Shown here: one piece after another, positions 44,893 through 54,564 of the stretch
Position numbering within the stretch: the first letter of the stretch is position 1
Layout: each line of letters starts with the position of its first letter
Source: Williamsia deligens
GTDB lineage: Bacteria > Actinomycetota > Actinomycetes > Mycobacteriales > Mycobacteriaceae
DNA: 64,000 nt
NCBI RefSeq assembly: GCF_024171765.1
Contig: NZ_JAMTCI010000005.1
Span: forward strand, 91,096 to 155,095
Direction: 5' to 3'
Notes under the pieces: model-generated
Seen by the model: only the letters and a program-made list of their open reading frames with translations
Databases searched by the model: none
What the model was told of the DNA's origin: nothing
Program-made: the position numbers and the translations under genes

Positions 44893-47022
44893 GTGACCGA
44901 TACGGACCTGATCACCACACCGGCCCCCGAGTCGACGACCGCGCCTGCGCGTGGCGGCCGCTCCCGCGGCACCGGTCTCAGCGCGATGGTGCTGACCGAG
45001 CTCCGCCAACTCGCCGGCGAGCTGGGCATCAAGGGGACCTCGGGCATGCGCAAGGGCGACCTCGTGGCCGCCATCGCCGCCCGGCAGTCCGGCGGCTCCG
45101 TGGCCGGCGGCGCGTCGAGCGCTCCGGCCGCCAACGGTGCCTCCGCATCCGAGCGCCGCACCACCGCGCCCACGAGCGAGACCCCCAACGGCCAGGCGGC
45201 ACCGGCGACCGACGCCCCGCGTCGCGACGCTCCCGCGGCCTCGGCCCCCGGGGAGGCGACGGACGCCCCCGATCGCTCCGGCCGTGACGACACCGGTCGA
45301 CGCTCGCGTGGCGCCGACCAGAACCGTGGCGCCGACCAGAACGCCGGCACCGACCAGGAGCGCGCGGACGGACAGGCATCCGACGGCGACGACTCGGCGG
45401 ACCGCCCCACCCGGAACCGCGATCGGTCGCAGCGCCGCGATCAGGACCGTGGCGACCAGAACCGCGGTGACCAGGGCCGGAACGAGCAGGGCCGTAACGA
45501 GCAGGGCCGTAACGAGCAGGGTCGTGGCGACCAGAACCGTGGCCAGCAGAACCGCTCGGAGCAGTCCGAGCGCGGCGACGGCGACCGCTCGGCCCGGGGC
45601 AACCGCGGCGACAACCGCGACGGAGCCGGCAACCGGTCCGGCGCGAACCGCTCGAACGACAACCGGTCGAACGACAACCGTTCCGGCGAGAACAGGTCGA
45701 ACGACAACCGCTCGGGCGAGCAGAACGGCCCCAACCGCGGTGGGAACAACCGTCAGGACGACGACGCGGACGGCGGGGGCCGCGGTCGTCGGGGCCGCCG
45801 GTTCCGCGAGCGCCGTCGTGGGCGCGACCGTGAGGGTGGCGAGAACGACTTCGAACCCCAGGTGAACGAGGACGATGTCATCCAGCCGGTCGCGGGCATC
45901 CTCGACGTGCTGGACAACTACGCCTTCGTGCGGACCTCGGGATACCTCGCCGGATCGAACGACGTCTACGTGTCGATGAACCTCGTCCGGAAGAACGGCC
46001 TCCGTCGCGGCGACGCCATCACCGGGGCGGTCAAGTTGCCGCGGGACGGCGAGCAGAACAACCAGCGACAGAAGTTCAACCCGCTGGTGCGTCTGGACAC
46101 GGTCAACGGCGGCGACGTCGAGGCCGCGCGCAAGCGCCCGGAGTTCGGCAAGCTGACCCCGCTGTACCCGAACGAGCGCCTGCGTCTCGAGACGACCCCT
46201 GATCGTCTGTCCACGCGCGTGATCGACCTGATCATGCCGATCGGCAAGGGCCAGCGCGCCCTGATCGTCTCCCCGCCCAAGGCGGGCAAGACGACGATCC
46301 TGCAGGACATCGCCAACGCGATCTCGATCAACAACCCCGAGTGCCACCTGATGGTCGTCCTCGTCGACGAGCGTCCCGAGGAGGTCACCGACATGACCCG
46401 GTCGGTCAAGGGTGAGGTCATCGCCTCGACCTTCGACCGTCCGCCGTCAGACCACACGTCGGTCGCCGAGTTGGCCATCGAGCGCGCCAAGCGGATCGTG
46501 GAGAGCGGCAAGGACGTCGTCGTCCTGCTGGACTCGATCACCCGTCTCGGCCGTGCCTACAACAACGCCTCACCCGCGTCGGGCCGCATCCTGTCCGGTG
46601 GTGTCGACTCGACGGCGCTCTATCCGCCGAAGCGGTTCCTCGGCGCGGCGCGCAACATCGAGAACGGCGGGTCGCTGACGATCATCGCCTCGGCGCTGGT
46701 CGAGACCGGTTCCACCGGTGACACCGTGATCTTCGAGGAGTTCAAGGGCACCGGCAACGCCGAGCTGAAGCTGGACCGCAAGATCTCCGAGCGCCGCGTC
46801 TTCCCGGCCGTCGACGTCAACCTCTCCAGCACCCGTAAAGACGAGCTGATGATGTCGGCCGACGAGTTCGCGATCGTCCACAAGCTGCGGCGACTCCTGT
46901 CGGGGCTGGACTCGCAGCAGGCGATCGACCTGCTGATGTCCCAGCTGCGCAAGTCCAAGACGAACATCGAGTTCCTCATGCAGGTGCAGAAGAACGCACC
47001 GGGGACGATGAGCGAGGACTGA
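44893..47022 (+). CDS. rho: transcription termination factor Rho with large N-terminal insert
   Basis: A 709-residue hexameric RNA-dependent ATPase, longer than Rho of M. tuberculosis (about 602) and E. coli (419). Residues 30-70 hold the SAP-like helical start (MVLTELRQLAGELGIKG). About residues 75-325 are an Arg/Asn/Gly/Asp/Gln-rich insert with tandem five-residue repeats. The cold-shock-like RNA-binding domain begins at GILDVLDNYAFVRT. The ATPase core has SPPKAGKTTILQD (Walker A) and VVLLDSITRLGRAYN (Walker B). The GTG start at 44893 is set by GAAAGGA 6 nt upstream. A DUF3105 gene converges on it. Confidence 0.97.
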   Translation: MTDTDLITTPAPESTTAPARGGRSRGTGLSAMVLTELRQLAGELGIKGTSGMRKGDLVAAIAARQSGGSVAGGASSAPAANGASASERRTTAPTSETPNGQAAPATDAPRRDAPAASAPGEATDAPDRSGRDDTGRRSRGADQNRGADQNAGTDQERADGQASDGDDSADRPTRNRDRSQRRDQDRGDQNRGDQGRNEQGRNEQGRNEQGRGDQNRGQQNRSEQSERGDGDRSARGNRGDNRDGAGNRSGANRSNDNRSNDNRSGENRSNDNRSGEQNGPNRGGNNRQDDDADGGGRGRRGRRFRERRRGRDREGGENDFEPQVNEDDVIQPVAGILDVLDNYAFVRTSGYLAGSNDVYVSMNLVRKNGLRRGDAITGAVKLPRDGEQNNQRQKFNPLVRLDTVNGGDVEAARKRPEFGKLTPLYPNERLRLETTPDRLSTRVIDLIMPIGKGQRALIVSPPKAGKTTILQDIANAISINNPECHLMVVLVDERPEEVTDMTRSVKGEVIASTFDRPPSDHTSVAELAIERAKRIVESGKDVVVLLDSITRLGRAYNNASPASGRILSGGVDSTALYPPKRFLGAARNIENGGSLTIIASALVETGSTGDTVIFEEFKGTGNAELKLDRKISERRVFPAVDVNLSSTRKDELMMSADEFAIVHKLRRLLSGLDSQQAIDLLMSQLRKSKTNIEFLMQVQKNAPGTMSED
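45475..45519 (+). repeat. 15-bp tandem repeat in rho, three units (GRNEQ)
   Basis: Three consecutive 15-bp units encode Gly-Arg-Asn-Glu-Gln, nearly identical in bases, followed by decayed copies (GRGDQ, NRGQQ). They lie in the disordered insert of Rho and keep the frame. Confidence 0.85.
45646..45720 (+). repeat. 15-bp tandem repeat in rho, five units (NRS-ND/GE)
   Basis: Five consecutive units encode Asn-Arg-Ser followed by Asn-Asp or Gly-Glu. Base identity between units is high but not complete. Copy number could vary without breaking the frame. Confidence 0.85.
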
Positions 47023-47028
47023 CCCGCC

Positions 47029-47715
47029 TCAGGCGTCGGGGATCGCGGTCGCGGGCAGCGGCCCGGTGTCCGGCGCCGGCGGGTCCGCGACGTCGAACAC
47101 CCCAGTGGTCGCGCATGTCCCCGACGGCTCGGGTGATGCGGTCGCCTTCGGGTCCTCGGGATACACGTTCGACTGCGTGTTCAGACGTGTCTCGGTGACG
47201 AACCGGTCGATGCGCGGGTCGGTGGCGTCGTCGAGCCTGAGCTGGTGGCCCCACGCCTGCAGCGAGATGGGCGTGTCGAGGCCGGGGTAGGGCGACATGA
47301 GCATGTGGTCGACGCCGGTCACCCGACGCGCCAGCGCCGCCACCGATCCCGGGTCCAGCGACGGTCGGTAGGTGATCCACACCGCCCCGTGTTCCAGGGC
47401 GTGCACCGCGTTCTCGTTCCGCAGTGCCCGCGGGTACACGATCCCGGTGCAGGTCGCCCACACCGCGTCGTGCCGTCCGCCGATGGGCGGCGAGTACCGG
47501 TAGGCGACGCGCTTGCCCGGGCCGACATGGCCGCCGCGGTAGAAGTGCCGCACCACCCCGTCGATCCGCATGGCCGGATCGGGATCGGCTGCGGACGGCA
47601 CGTCGGAGGTCGGGCGGGACTGCTCGCGGGTGAGCGCGACGACCGCGACCACACCGGCGGCGGCGACGAGGATCACCGTCAGCGCGACGACCACCGACGA
47701 TCGTGGTCGTCGCAT
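47029..47715 (-). CDS. DUF3105 membrane-anchored protein, second copy
   Basis: A 228-residue paralogue of the protein at 36991-37905, without the long basic arm or the Asn/Pro-rich tail. One N-terminal membrane helix ([21 protein letters not shown]) precedes the extracytoplasmic domain, which shares [31 protein letters not shown] and [16 protein letters not shown]. The start at ATG 47715 has GGGGGAG upstream. It stands alone, convergent with rho (6 bp between stops) and divergent from rpmE. Its function is unknown. Confidence 0.85.
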   Translation of the reverse strand: MRRPRSSVVVALTVILVAAAGVVAVVALTREQSRPTSDVPSAADPDPAMRIDGVVRHFYRGGHVGPGKRVAYRYSPPIGGRHDAVWATCTGIVYPRALRNENAVHALEHGAVWITYRPSLDPGSVAALARRVTGVDHMLMSPYPGLDTPISLQAWGHQLRLDDATDPRIDRFVTETRLNTQSNVYPEDPKATASPEPSGTCATTGVFDVADPPAPDTGPLPATAIPDA

Positions 47716-47862
47716 CGCGTCTCCCCCTGACGACGGACCCGCCGCGACGGGCGTCGGCGGCATCGGATGCTCCCATCGTAGGGACGCGCGGGGCGGGAAT
47801 GCCGAGACCTCGAGCGCGGTTGAAGGGTCTGTCCGAGGAGATGAGGAGCGGCGGGCCGGCGA

Positions 47863-47892
47863 TTGGATCGCAGGTCACGGCTCTGGCATACT
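47863..47892 (+). promoter_or_regulatory. promoter of rpmE
   Basis: TTGGAT (47863-47868) and CATACT (47887-47892) are separated by 18 bp. The predicted start near 47899 gives a leader of about 105 nt. The rest of the 47716-48004 gap shows no gene. Confidence 0.55.
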
Positions 47893-47901
47893 CGGCAAGG
47901 T

Positions 47902-47921
47902 TGTGCATCGGTCGATGCACA
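47902..47921. promoter_or_regulatory. perfect 9-2-9 palindrome downstream of the rpmE -10
   Basis: TGTGCATCG-GT-CGATGCACA is a perfect inverted repeat immediately downstream of the predicted transcription start. It could be an operator for an unidentified regulator. An RNA hairpin is less likely because the loop would have only 2 nt. It does not match the Zur or Fur sites I know. Confidence 0.55.
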
Positions 47922-48004
47922 TCATCACCGTCCGGTTCCGGTTCACACCGTCACGCGAGGTCCGCCCCGCAGCGGTGACCCGGCGACCACGAAAGGGACA
48001 CCAG

Positions 48005-48247
48005 ATGAAGCAGGGCATCCACCCGCAGTACGGCGACACCACGGTGTTGTGCGGTTGCGGGAACACATTCGAGACGCGCAGCACTCGCGACGGCGGCCAG
48101 ATCACGGTCGAGGTCTGCTCGCAGTGCCACCCGTTCTACACGGGCAAGCAGAAGATCCTCGACACCGGCGGCCGCGTCGCCCGGTTCGAGAAGCGCTACG
48201 GCAAGCGCAGCCCGAAGGGTGCGGCCGACTCGGCCGACGCCAAGTAG
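48005..48247 (+). CDS. rpmE: 50S ribosomal protein L31 (zinc-binding form)
   Basis: An 80-residue large-subunit protein. The zinc-binding cysteines are present in LCGCGNTF and VCSQCHPF, so this is the C+ form, followed by [21 protein letters not shown]. The start at ATG 48005 follows GAAAGGGA. A strong hairpin follows the stop, before prfA. Confidence 0.96.
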   Translation: MKQGIHPQYGDTTVLCGCGNTFETRSTRDGGQITVEVCSQCHPFYTGKQKILDTGGRVARFEKRYGKRSPKGAADSADAK

Positions 48248-48253
48248 GACTCC

Positions 48254-48296
48254 CGACGACGCCCGTCCCGCGCACTGCGCAGGGCGGGCGTCGTCG
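48254..48296 (+). terminator. strong hairpin after rpmE
   Basis: CGACGACGCCCG (48254-48265) pairs with CGGGCGTCGTCG (48285-48296), a perfect 12-bp stem. The inner CCCGCGC/GCGC-GGG pairs extend it almost to the 3-nt loop ACT, with two single-base bulges. It could end or attenuate transcription into prfA. Confidence 0.75.
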
Positions 48297-48333
48297 TCGT
48301 CTCACCACCATCACCGACGCGAACCGAGGTCCC

Positions 48334-49407
48334 ATGAGCACGCAGCCGTCCGCCGTCGACGATGTGCTGGCGGAGTACGCGGGCCTCGAATCCCAGATGT
48401 CGGACCCGGCTCTGCACGACGATCCCGTCGCCGCGCGACGCGTGGGCAAGCGGTTCGCCGAACTGGCACAGGTGAAGTCGGCCCATGACCGCCTGGTGGC
48501 GGCGCGCGAGGACCTCGTCGCCGCACAGGAGCTCGCCGCCGACGACCCGTCGTTCGCGCCGGAGGTCACCGATCTCGAGGCGACCGTCGCCGAGCTCGAC
48601 ATCACCCTGGCCGACCTGCTCGCACCCCGGGACCCCCACGACGGCGACGACGTCGTCCTGGAGATCAAATCCGGTGAGGGAGGGGAGGAGTCGGCGTTGT
48701 TCGCCTCCGACCTGGCCCGGATGTACCTGCGCTACTGCGAACGACGAGGCTGGACGGCGACCCTCCTCGGGGTCACCGAATCCGACCTCGGGGGGTACAA
48801 GGACGCCACGCTGTCGATCCGAGCACGTGCCGGGTCGGCGGACGGGGTGTGGGGCCGGATGAAGTTCGAGGGCGGGGTGCACCGCGTGCAGCGGGTGCCG
48901 GTGACCGAGTCCCAGGGGCGTATCCACACCTCTGCCGCGGGTGTCCTGGCCTACCCCGAACCCGAAGAGGTCGAGACGGTCGCCATTGACGACTCCGACC
49001 TGCGCATCGACGTCTACCGCAGCTCGGGCAAGGGCGGACAGGGCGTCAACACGACCGACTCCGCGGTGCGCATCACCCACCTGCCGACCGGCATCGTCGT
49101 CACCTGTCAGAACGAGCGGTCGCAGTTGCAGAACAAGGCGCGCGCCATGCAGGTCCTCGCCGCGAGGCTGCAGGCGCTCGCCGAGGACGAGGCGCAGGCC
49201 CAGGCGGCGCAGGGCCGCGCGGCCCAGATCCGGACGGTCGACCGCTCCGAGCGCATCCGCACCTACAACTTCCCGGAGAACCGGATCACCGACCACCGCA
49301 TCGGGTTCAAGGCGCACAACCTCGACGCCGTGCTCGACGGCGACCTCGACGCGATGCTCGACGCCCTCGTCGCGGCCGACCGGCAGGCGCGACTGCAGGC
49401 CGGATGA
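48334..49407 (+). CDS. prfA: peptide chain release factor 1
   Basis: A 357-residue class I release factor reading UAA and UAG. The helical domain 1 precedes [13 protein letters not shown] [12 protein letters not shown]. The catalytic GGQ is at residues 234-236 in [27 protein letters not shown] in the C-terminal region matches the family. The start at ATG 48334 lies 6 nt after GAGGT. It overlaps prmC by 4 bp. Confidence 0.97.
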   Translation: MSTQPSAVDDVLAEYAGLESQMSDPALHDDPVAARRVGKRFAELAQVKSAHDRLVAAREDLVAAQELAADDPSFAPEVTDLEATVAELDITLADLLAPRDPHDGDDVVLEIKSGEGGEESALFASDLARMYLRYCERRGWTATLLGVTESDLGGYKDATLSIRARAGSADGVWGRMKFEGGVHRVQRVPVTESQGRIHTSAAGVLAYPEPEEVETVAIDDSDLRIDVYRSSGKGGQGVNTTDSAVRITHLPTGIVVTCQNERSQLQNKARAMQVLAARLQALAEDEAQAQAAQGRAAQIRTVDRSERIRTYNFPENRITDHRIGFKAHNLDAVLDGDLDAMLDALVAADRQARLQAG

Positions 49408-50291
49408 CACACCCGGTGCGCGACGAGATCGCCACGGCCACACAGCGTCTGGCGGCGGTGGGGGTCGCGAACCCGCGCGTCGACGCCGACCTGCTCGCCG
49501 CGCACGTGCTCGGCATCGACCGGGGACGGCTGGTCGCCGCGGATCCGATGACCGCACCGCAACGATCGCGGTTCGTCGCCCTGGTCGACCGCCGACTCGC
49601 CCGGGAACCCTTGCAGCACATCATCGGTTCCGCGCCGTTCGGCCCTGTCACCGTGGCCGTCGGCCCGGGGGTCTTCACCCCGCGTCCGGAGACCGAACTG
49701 ATCCTGGCGTGGGCGGCGGGCCGGAGGTCGACGATGCGGGCTCGACCGCGGGTCGTCGACCTGTGCAGTGGATCCGGGGCCCTCGCCATCGGCGTCGCGA
49801 CCGTCACCGACGCGACCGTCGTGGCGGTCGAACGCGACGACGACGCCGCCCGGTGGTTGCGGCGCAACGTCGAGGCATCGCCCGCGACTGTCCGCGATCG
49901 GATCGAGGTCGTCCGGGGTGACGCGACGACCCTGGACTGGGTCACCGACGAGACCGCGGACATCGATCTCGTCGTGGCCAACCCCCCGTACGTCCCGACG
50001 TCGACGCCGGTGCCGACGGAGGTGGCGGACTTCGACCCCGCCGTCGCGGTGTTCGCCGGCCCCGACGGGATGTCGGTGATCGACCCCATGGTGGCGGTCA
50101 TCGCGGCGCTTCTCCGGCCGGACGGGCTGTGCGCGGTCGAACACGACGACAGCACGGCGGACCGCGTGATCGCGGCGTTCGCGGCGACGGGCGCGTTCGA
50201 CGACATCCGCGGCCACCGTGACCTGGCCGACCGGCCGCGGTTCGTCACCGCCCGCCGACGGTCTCCGCACCCGGCACGCATGGGAAGATGA
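49404..50291 (+). CDS. prmC: release factor glutamine methyltransferase
   Basis: A 295-residue S-adenosylmethionine methyltransferase that modifies the GGQ glutamine of release factors. The helical N-terminal domain binds the release factor. The catalytic domain has [16 protein letters not shown] for cofactor binding, and NPPY at residues 193-196, which binds the glutamine side chain. Overlap with prfA by 4 bp matches its role. Confidence 0.95.
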   Translation: MTHPVRDEIATATQRLAAVGVANPRVDADLLAAHVLGIDRGRLVAADPMTAPQRSRFVALVDRRLAREPLQHIIGSAPFGPVTVAVGPGVFTPRPETELILAWAAGRRSTMRARPRVVDLCSGSGALAIGVATVTDATVVAVERDDDAARWLRRNVEASPATVRDRIEVVRGDATTLDWVTDETADIDLVVANPPYVPTSTPVPTEVADFDPAVAVFAGPDGMSVIDPMVAVIAALLRPDGLCAVEHDDSTADRVIAAFAATGAFDDIRGHRDLADRPRFVTARRRSPHPARMGR

Positions 50292-50295
50292 CGAC

Positions 50296-50949
50296 GTGAG
50301 CACGGTGTTCGATTGCAGCCAGGTCGATTCGCGCGCCGCCGGGATCCGCGCGGCGGTGGGGGCGGTGAAGTCCGGTCGACTCGTCGTCCTGCCGACCGAC
50401 ACCCTCTACGGGCTCGGATGCGACGCCTTCGACTCCGACGCGGTCGCGTCGCTGTTGGCGACCAAGAACCGGGGCCGGGACATGCCGGTACCGGTGCTGG
50501 TCGGATCCTGGGACACCATCGACGGCCTCGTGCTGTCGGTGACACCCCGGATGCGGGAACTCGTCCGCGCCTTCTGGCCCGGCGGCCTGAGCCTCGTCGT
50601 CGAACAGGCTCCGTCGTTGGCGTGGGACCTCGGCGACACCAGCGGCACCGTCATGATCCGCATGCCGCTGCACCCGGTGGCGATCGAGATGCTGCGCGAG
50701 GTCGGTCCGATGGCCGTGTCCAGTGCGAACCGGTCCGGGCAGCCGCCGGCGACCACCGCCGACGAGGCCCGCGCGCAACTCGGTGACGACGTCGCGGTCT
50801 ACCTCGACGGGGGTCGTGCGGAGCACGGGACCCCGTCGACCATCGTCGACGTGTCCGGTCCGACGCCGACCATCCTGCGGTCGGGTGCCGTACGCCCGGA
50901 GGAGATCGCCGAGGTCCTCGGCATGGAGACCGCCGAACTGCTCGGCTGA
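50296..50949 (+). CDS. ywlC: threonylcarbamoyl-AMP synthase (Sua5/YwlC/YrdC)
   Basis: A 217-residue enzyme that makes threonylcarbamoyl-AMP, the donor for the t6A37 modification of tRNAs. The YrdC fold is shown by LVVLPTDTLYGLGCDAF, the nucleotide site KNRGRDMPVPVLV, FWPGGLSLV, and VAVSSANRSG-like MAVSSANRSGQPP. GTG 50296 was chosen because it lies just after the prmC stop and begins the family N-terminus. Confidence 0.93.
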   Translation: MSTVFDCSQVDSRAAGIRAAVGAVKSGRLVVLPTDTLYGLGCDAFDSDAVASLLATKNRGRDMPVPVLVGSWDTIDGLVLSVTPRMRELVRAFWPGGLSLVVEQAPSLAWDLGDTSGTVMIRMPLHPVAIEMLREVGPMAVSSANRSGQPPATTADEARAQLGDDVAVYLDGGRAEHGTPSTIVDVSGPTPTILRSGAVRPEEIAEVLGMETAELLG

Positions 50950-50995
50950 CCGGCGCGTCGGCGATGGCGCGCCGAGCGTCCCCAGGTCGCACCAG

Positions 50996-51001
50996 TAGAT
51001 T
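50996..51001 (+). promoter_or_regulatory. -10 hexamer of leaderless wecA transcript
   Basis: TAGATT lies 6 nt before the GTG at 51008. Confidence 0.5.
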
Positions 51002-51007
51002 CGACGC

Positions 51008-52198
51008 GTGCTCCTCGCCGCGACGACCGTCTCCGAGAACGGGGCCGGCGTCCCGCTGCGGGAGTTGGCGCTCGTCGGACTGAGCGCCGCCCTCATCACC
51101 TATCTCGCCACCGGCGCGGTCCGTGTCGTCGCGACGCGCACCGGCGCGGTCGCCGTCCCGCGGGCACGGGACGTCCACGCGGTGCCCACGCCCCGCCTCG
51201 GTGGGGTCGGCATGCTCCTCGGTGTCCTCGCCGCGATCCTCATCGCGCAGCAGCTCCCGGCGCTGACCCGCGGCTTCGCCTACACCGACGACATGGACGC
51301 GGTGGTGGTCGCGGCCCTCGTCATCGTCGCGGTGGGCATCGTCGACGACCGGTGGGGACTCGACGCGCTGACCAAGTTCGTCGGCCAGCTGACCGCCGCG
51401 GGTGTCCTGGTCCTGATGGGGGTCAGCTGGACCGTCATCCCGGTCCCGTTCGGGGACGCGAACACCGTCGTGCTGGACCCCGTGCAGTCCGGTCTGGTGA
51501 CCATCGCGCTCACGGTCGCGACCATCAACGCGATCAACTTCGTGGACGGGCTCGACGGGCTGGCCGCCGGCCTGGCGTTGATCGCGGCGCTGGCGATCCT
51601 GCTGTTCTCCCTCGGACTCCTCCGGGACCAGGGCGGGGACGTCAGCTACTACCCACCCGCGTTGATCTCCGTCGTCCTCGCCGGTGCCTGTCTCGGGTTC
51701 CTCCCGCACAACTTCCAGCCCGCCCGCATCTTCATGGGCGACTCGGGATCCATGCTCATCGGCCTGATGCTGGCCACCGCCTCGACCAGCGCGTCCGGCC
51801 GCATCGCCGTCACCGCCTACGGTCCCGCCGACCTCTTCTCTCTGCTGTCGCCGCTGATCCTGGTCGCGGCGGTCATGTTCATCCCCATGCTCGACATGCT
51901 GTTGGCCGTCATCCGACGGACCCGCGCCGGCGTGGGCTTCTACACACCCGACAAGATGCACCTGCACCACCGGCTGCTGGAACTGGGCCACTCACAGCGT
52001 CGGGTCGTGCTGGTCATCTACCTGTGGGTCGCCGTCCTCGCGTTCAGCGTCGCCGCGAGCACCGTCTTCTCCATCTCCGTGGTCCTGCCCGCGTTGGCCG
52101 GGGGACTGGTCGTCGCGCTGGTGGCGACCGTGGTGCCCCGCCTGCGACGGCGGGCGACGTCGGTGCGGTCCGCGGGGGCCACGGGACGAACTCCCTGA
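51008..52198 (+). CDS. wecA: polyprenyl-phosphate GlcNAc-1-phosphate transferase (WecA/Rfe type)
   Basis: A 396-residue integral membrane enzyme with about eleven helices that attaches a sugar phosphate to decaprenyl phosphate; in mycobacteria this starts the arabinogalactan linker. Catalytic motifs are VGIVDDRWGLDAL, INFVDGLDGLAAG, the Asp in FMGDSGSMLIG, and PDKMHLHHRLLELGHSQRR in the cytoplasmic loop. The GTG start follows TAGATT by 6 nt. It lies directly upstream of the atp operon, as in mycobacteria. Confidence 0.94.
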   Translation: MLLAATTVSENGAGVPLRELALVGLSAALITYLATGAVRVVATRTGAVAVPRARDVHAVPTPRLGGVGMLLGVLAAILIAQQLPALTRGFAYTDDMDAVVVAALVIVAVGIVDDRWGLDALTKFVGQLTAAGVLVLMGVSWTVIPVPFGDANTVVLDPVQSGLVTIALTVATINAINFVDGLDGLAAGLALIAALAILLFSLGLLRDQGGDVSYYPPALISVVLAGACLGFLPHNFQPARIFMGDSGSMLIGLMLATASTSASGRIAVTAYGPADLFSLLSPLILVAAVMFIPMLDMLLAVIRRTRAGVGFYTPDKMHLHHRLLELGHSQRRVVLVIYLWVAVLAFSVAASTVFSISVVLPALAGGLVVALVATVVPRLRRRATSVRSAGATGRTP

Positions 52199-52206
52199 AC
52201 CGGTCA

Positions 52207-52235
52207 ACTACGCCATGCAGTACTATGGCGCGTAG
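52207..52235 (+). terminator. bulged hairpin after wecA
   Basis: ACTACGCCAT (52207-52216) pairs with ATGGCGCGTAGT (52224-52235) with a 2-nt bulge on the right arm. It begins 8 nt after the wecA stop. There is no U-tract, so this is a weak call. Confidence 0.4.
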
Positions 52236-52440
52236 TAGCTGCCTGACGTGCAAGGAATAGTCGGAATGTGTGACCGAGACCCCACGGCGGACCCGCTACC
52301 GGTGCGTTGATAGGGTTTACCCACCCGGCAAGCCGAGGTCCGCTGAAGTCTGCGGATCGCAGGCCCGATGGACGCCGCCCGACCGACAGCCCGCGCCGAA
52401 CTCGACGACGAGTTCGGTACTCCGACCCGAGGAGAGGCCG
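52236..52440 (+). promoter_or_regulatory. leader region of the atp operon
   Basis: No gene is supported here. TAGGGT at 52312-52317 is a plausible -10 without a clear -35. The ribosome-binding site GAGGAGAG precedes the first gene. The main atp promoter is expected in this stretch. Confidence 0.35.
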
Positions 52441-52857
52441 ATGACGACGTCGACCCCCAACTCGTCGGATCAGTTCTATCCGGCCATCCCGCTGTCGCTC
52501 CGTCGCCCGGCGATCATCGTCGCGGTCGTCGCCGTCGCGGGTCTGGTGATCTCGGGTGTCCTGGGACACATCCTCTTCGGCGTGTTCTTCGCCGCCGGTC
52601 TGGCCCTGGTGTTGGCCAACTCCAAGATGGTGCAGTTCAGCGTCGCGTCCGCGACCGAGGGTGACACCGGCCGCAAGAAGCCCGTCGTGCTCAACACCGC
52701 CGTCCGCCTCGCCATCATCACGGTGGCGGCTCTGGCCATCGCGTTCGTTTTCCGGCCCGAGGGCCTCGGGGTCATGTTCGGCCTCGCCCTCGGCCAGGTG
52801 ATCGTGGTGCTCTCCACGGTGATCCCCGTCATGAAAGGACTCCGCAAGCAGTCATGA
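52441..52857 (+). CDS. AtpI-like small membrane protein, first gene of the atp operon
   Basis: A 138-residue protein with four predicted membrane helices ([46 protein letters not shown] and [18 protein letters not shown]). Its place ahead of atpB matches AtpI, thought to help assemble the c-ring. The start at ATG 52441 has GAGGAG upstream. Its stop overlaps the atpB ATG by 4 bp. The family assignment rests mainly on position and topology. Confidence 0.72.
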   Translation: MTTSTPNSSDQFYPAIPLSLRRPAIIVAVVAVAGLVISGVLGHILFGVFFAAGLALVLANSKMVQFSVASATEGDTGRKKPVVLNTAVRLAIITVAALAIAFVFRPEGLGVMFGLALGQVIVVLSTVIPVMKGLRKQS

Positions 52858-53621
52858 GCGCCGTCTACACGTTGGCCGCCGAGGGTTCCGGCGACTCCAA
52901 GATCGAGGTCGGACACCACATCTCGGTCTCCATCGGGGGTCTCGAGTTCTACCTCGACACGATCATCGGCACCTCGGTGGCCGCCATCATCCTGCTGGGT
53001 CTCGCGTTCTACCTGCGCGCCAAGGTGACCTCGGGTGTCCCGAACGGTGTGCAGCTGTTCTTCGAGACCGTCACCACGCAGTTCCGAGGACAGATCGAGA
53101 GCGCGATCGGCATGCGCGTCGCGCCCTTCGTCCTCCCTCTCGCCGTGGGACTGTTCACCTTCATCCTGATCTCGAACTGGTTGGCGGTCATCCCGTCCCA
53201 GTACGGGACCTCCGAGGGAAGCGCGTCCGAGTGGCTCAAGCCGCCCGCGTCGGACGTCAACTTCGTCTACGCCCTCGCCGTGGTCGTCTTCGTCTGGTAC
53301 CACGCCGCCGGCGTCAAGCGACGCGGCTTCCTCGGGTACACGAAGAAGGTCGTCAAGGGCCACGTCGTGTTCCTCGCGCCGATCAACATCATCGAGGAGA
53401 TCGCCAAGCCGGTCTCGCTCTCGCTGCGACTGTTCGGCAACATCTTCGCCGGCGGCATCATGATCTCGCTGATCACCCTGTTCCCGGCGTACATCGCCTG
53501 GGGCCCCAACGCGATCTGGAAGCTGTTCGACCTCTTCGTCGGTCTGATCCAGGCGTTCATCTTCGCGCTCCTCACGATCCTGTACTTCAGCCAGTCCATG
53601 GAATCCGAGGACGCGCACTGA
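52854..53621 (+). CDS. atpB: ATP synthase F0 subunit a
   Basis: A 255-residue integral membrane subunit forming the proton half-channels against the c-ring. The essential Arg lies in [16 protein letters not shown] in the penultimate long helix. The final helix is [19 protein letters not shown] His-containing N-terminal arm precedes the first helix. It overlaps the AtpI-like stop by 4 bp. Confidence 0.97.
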   Translation: MSAVYTLAAEGSGDSKIEVGHHISVSIGGLEFYLDTIIGTSVAAIILLGLAFYLRAKVTSGVPNGVQLFFETVTTQFRGQIESAIGMRVAPFVLPLAVGLFTFILISNWLAVIPSQYGTSEGSASEWLKPPASDVNFVYALAVVVFVWYHAAGVKRRGFLGYTKKVVKGHVVFLAPINIIEEIAKPVSLSLRLFGNIFAGGIMISLITLFPAYIAWGPNAIWKLFDLFVGLIQAFIFALLTILYFSQSMESEDAH

Positions 53622-53969
<348 letters not shown>

Positions 53970-54005
53970 CCCAGGACTCATTGACGGAAAACGGGTACTG
54001 ACACC

Positions 54006-54560
54006 ATGGCTCTCGCCGCAGGAAACTTCCTCATCCCCAACGCGACGTTCTTCGTCGTGCTGGTGATCTTTCTCATCGTGTTGCTGGTCATCAGCAAGTT
54101 CGTCGTGCCGCCGATCAAGAAGGTGCTCGACGACCGCGAGGAGCAGGTCTCCGAGACCGCCCGCGACAACCGTTCGGCGACAGAGGAGTTCGAGGCCGCC
54201 GAGCGTGAGTACCGGGAGGCGATGAAGTCCGCCCGCGGCGAGGCCACCGGTATCCGTGACGAGGCCCGCGCCAAGGGCCGCGAGACGCTGGAGCAGATGC
54301 GCTCCCGTGCCACCGCCGAGGCGGACGGTGCGGTCTCCGAGGCGACCGAGCAGTTGCGTCGCGACGGAGAGGCCGCCGCGGCGGACGCCCGACAGGACGT
54401 GGGGCGGCTCTCGGCCGACCTGGCCAGTCGGGTGCTCGGCTTCGACGTGAGCACGGACTCACGTCTGGCCGCCAAGTTCACCGGCTCCGACTTCACCAAG
54501 TCGGACACGACAGGGTCCGCGTCCGACGCGACACGGACGCCGACCGGGACAGGGAGCTGA
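54006..54560 (+). CDS. atpF: ATP synthase F0 subunit b
   Basis: A 184-residue peripheral-stalk subunit. One N-terminal membrane helix (FFVVLVIFLIVLLVISKFVV) is followed by a long charged helix rich in Glu, Arg and Ala that forms the stalk. The tail is polar, Ser/Thr-rich and probably disordered. It lies 4 bp before the fused b-delta gene, so the stalk is built from two different b-type chains. Confidence 0.95.
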   Translation: MALAAGNFLIPNATFFVVLVIFLIVLLVISKFVVPPIKKVLDDREEQVSETARDNRSATEEFEAAEREYREAMKSARGEATGIRDEARAKGRETLEQMRSRATAEADGAVSEATEQLRRDGEAAAADARQDVGRLSADLASRVLGFDVSTDSRLAAKFTGSDFTKSDTTGSASDATRTPTGTGS

Positions 54561-54564
54561 CCTC

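Noticed and set aside
45420..45760. CRISPR-like repetition
   Set aside because: The repeats are contiguous 15-bp coding units within rho with no spacers.
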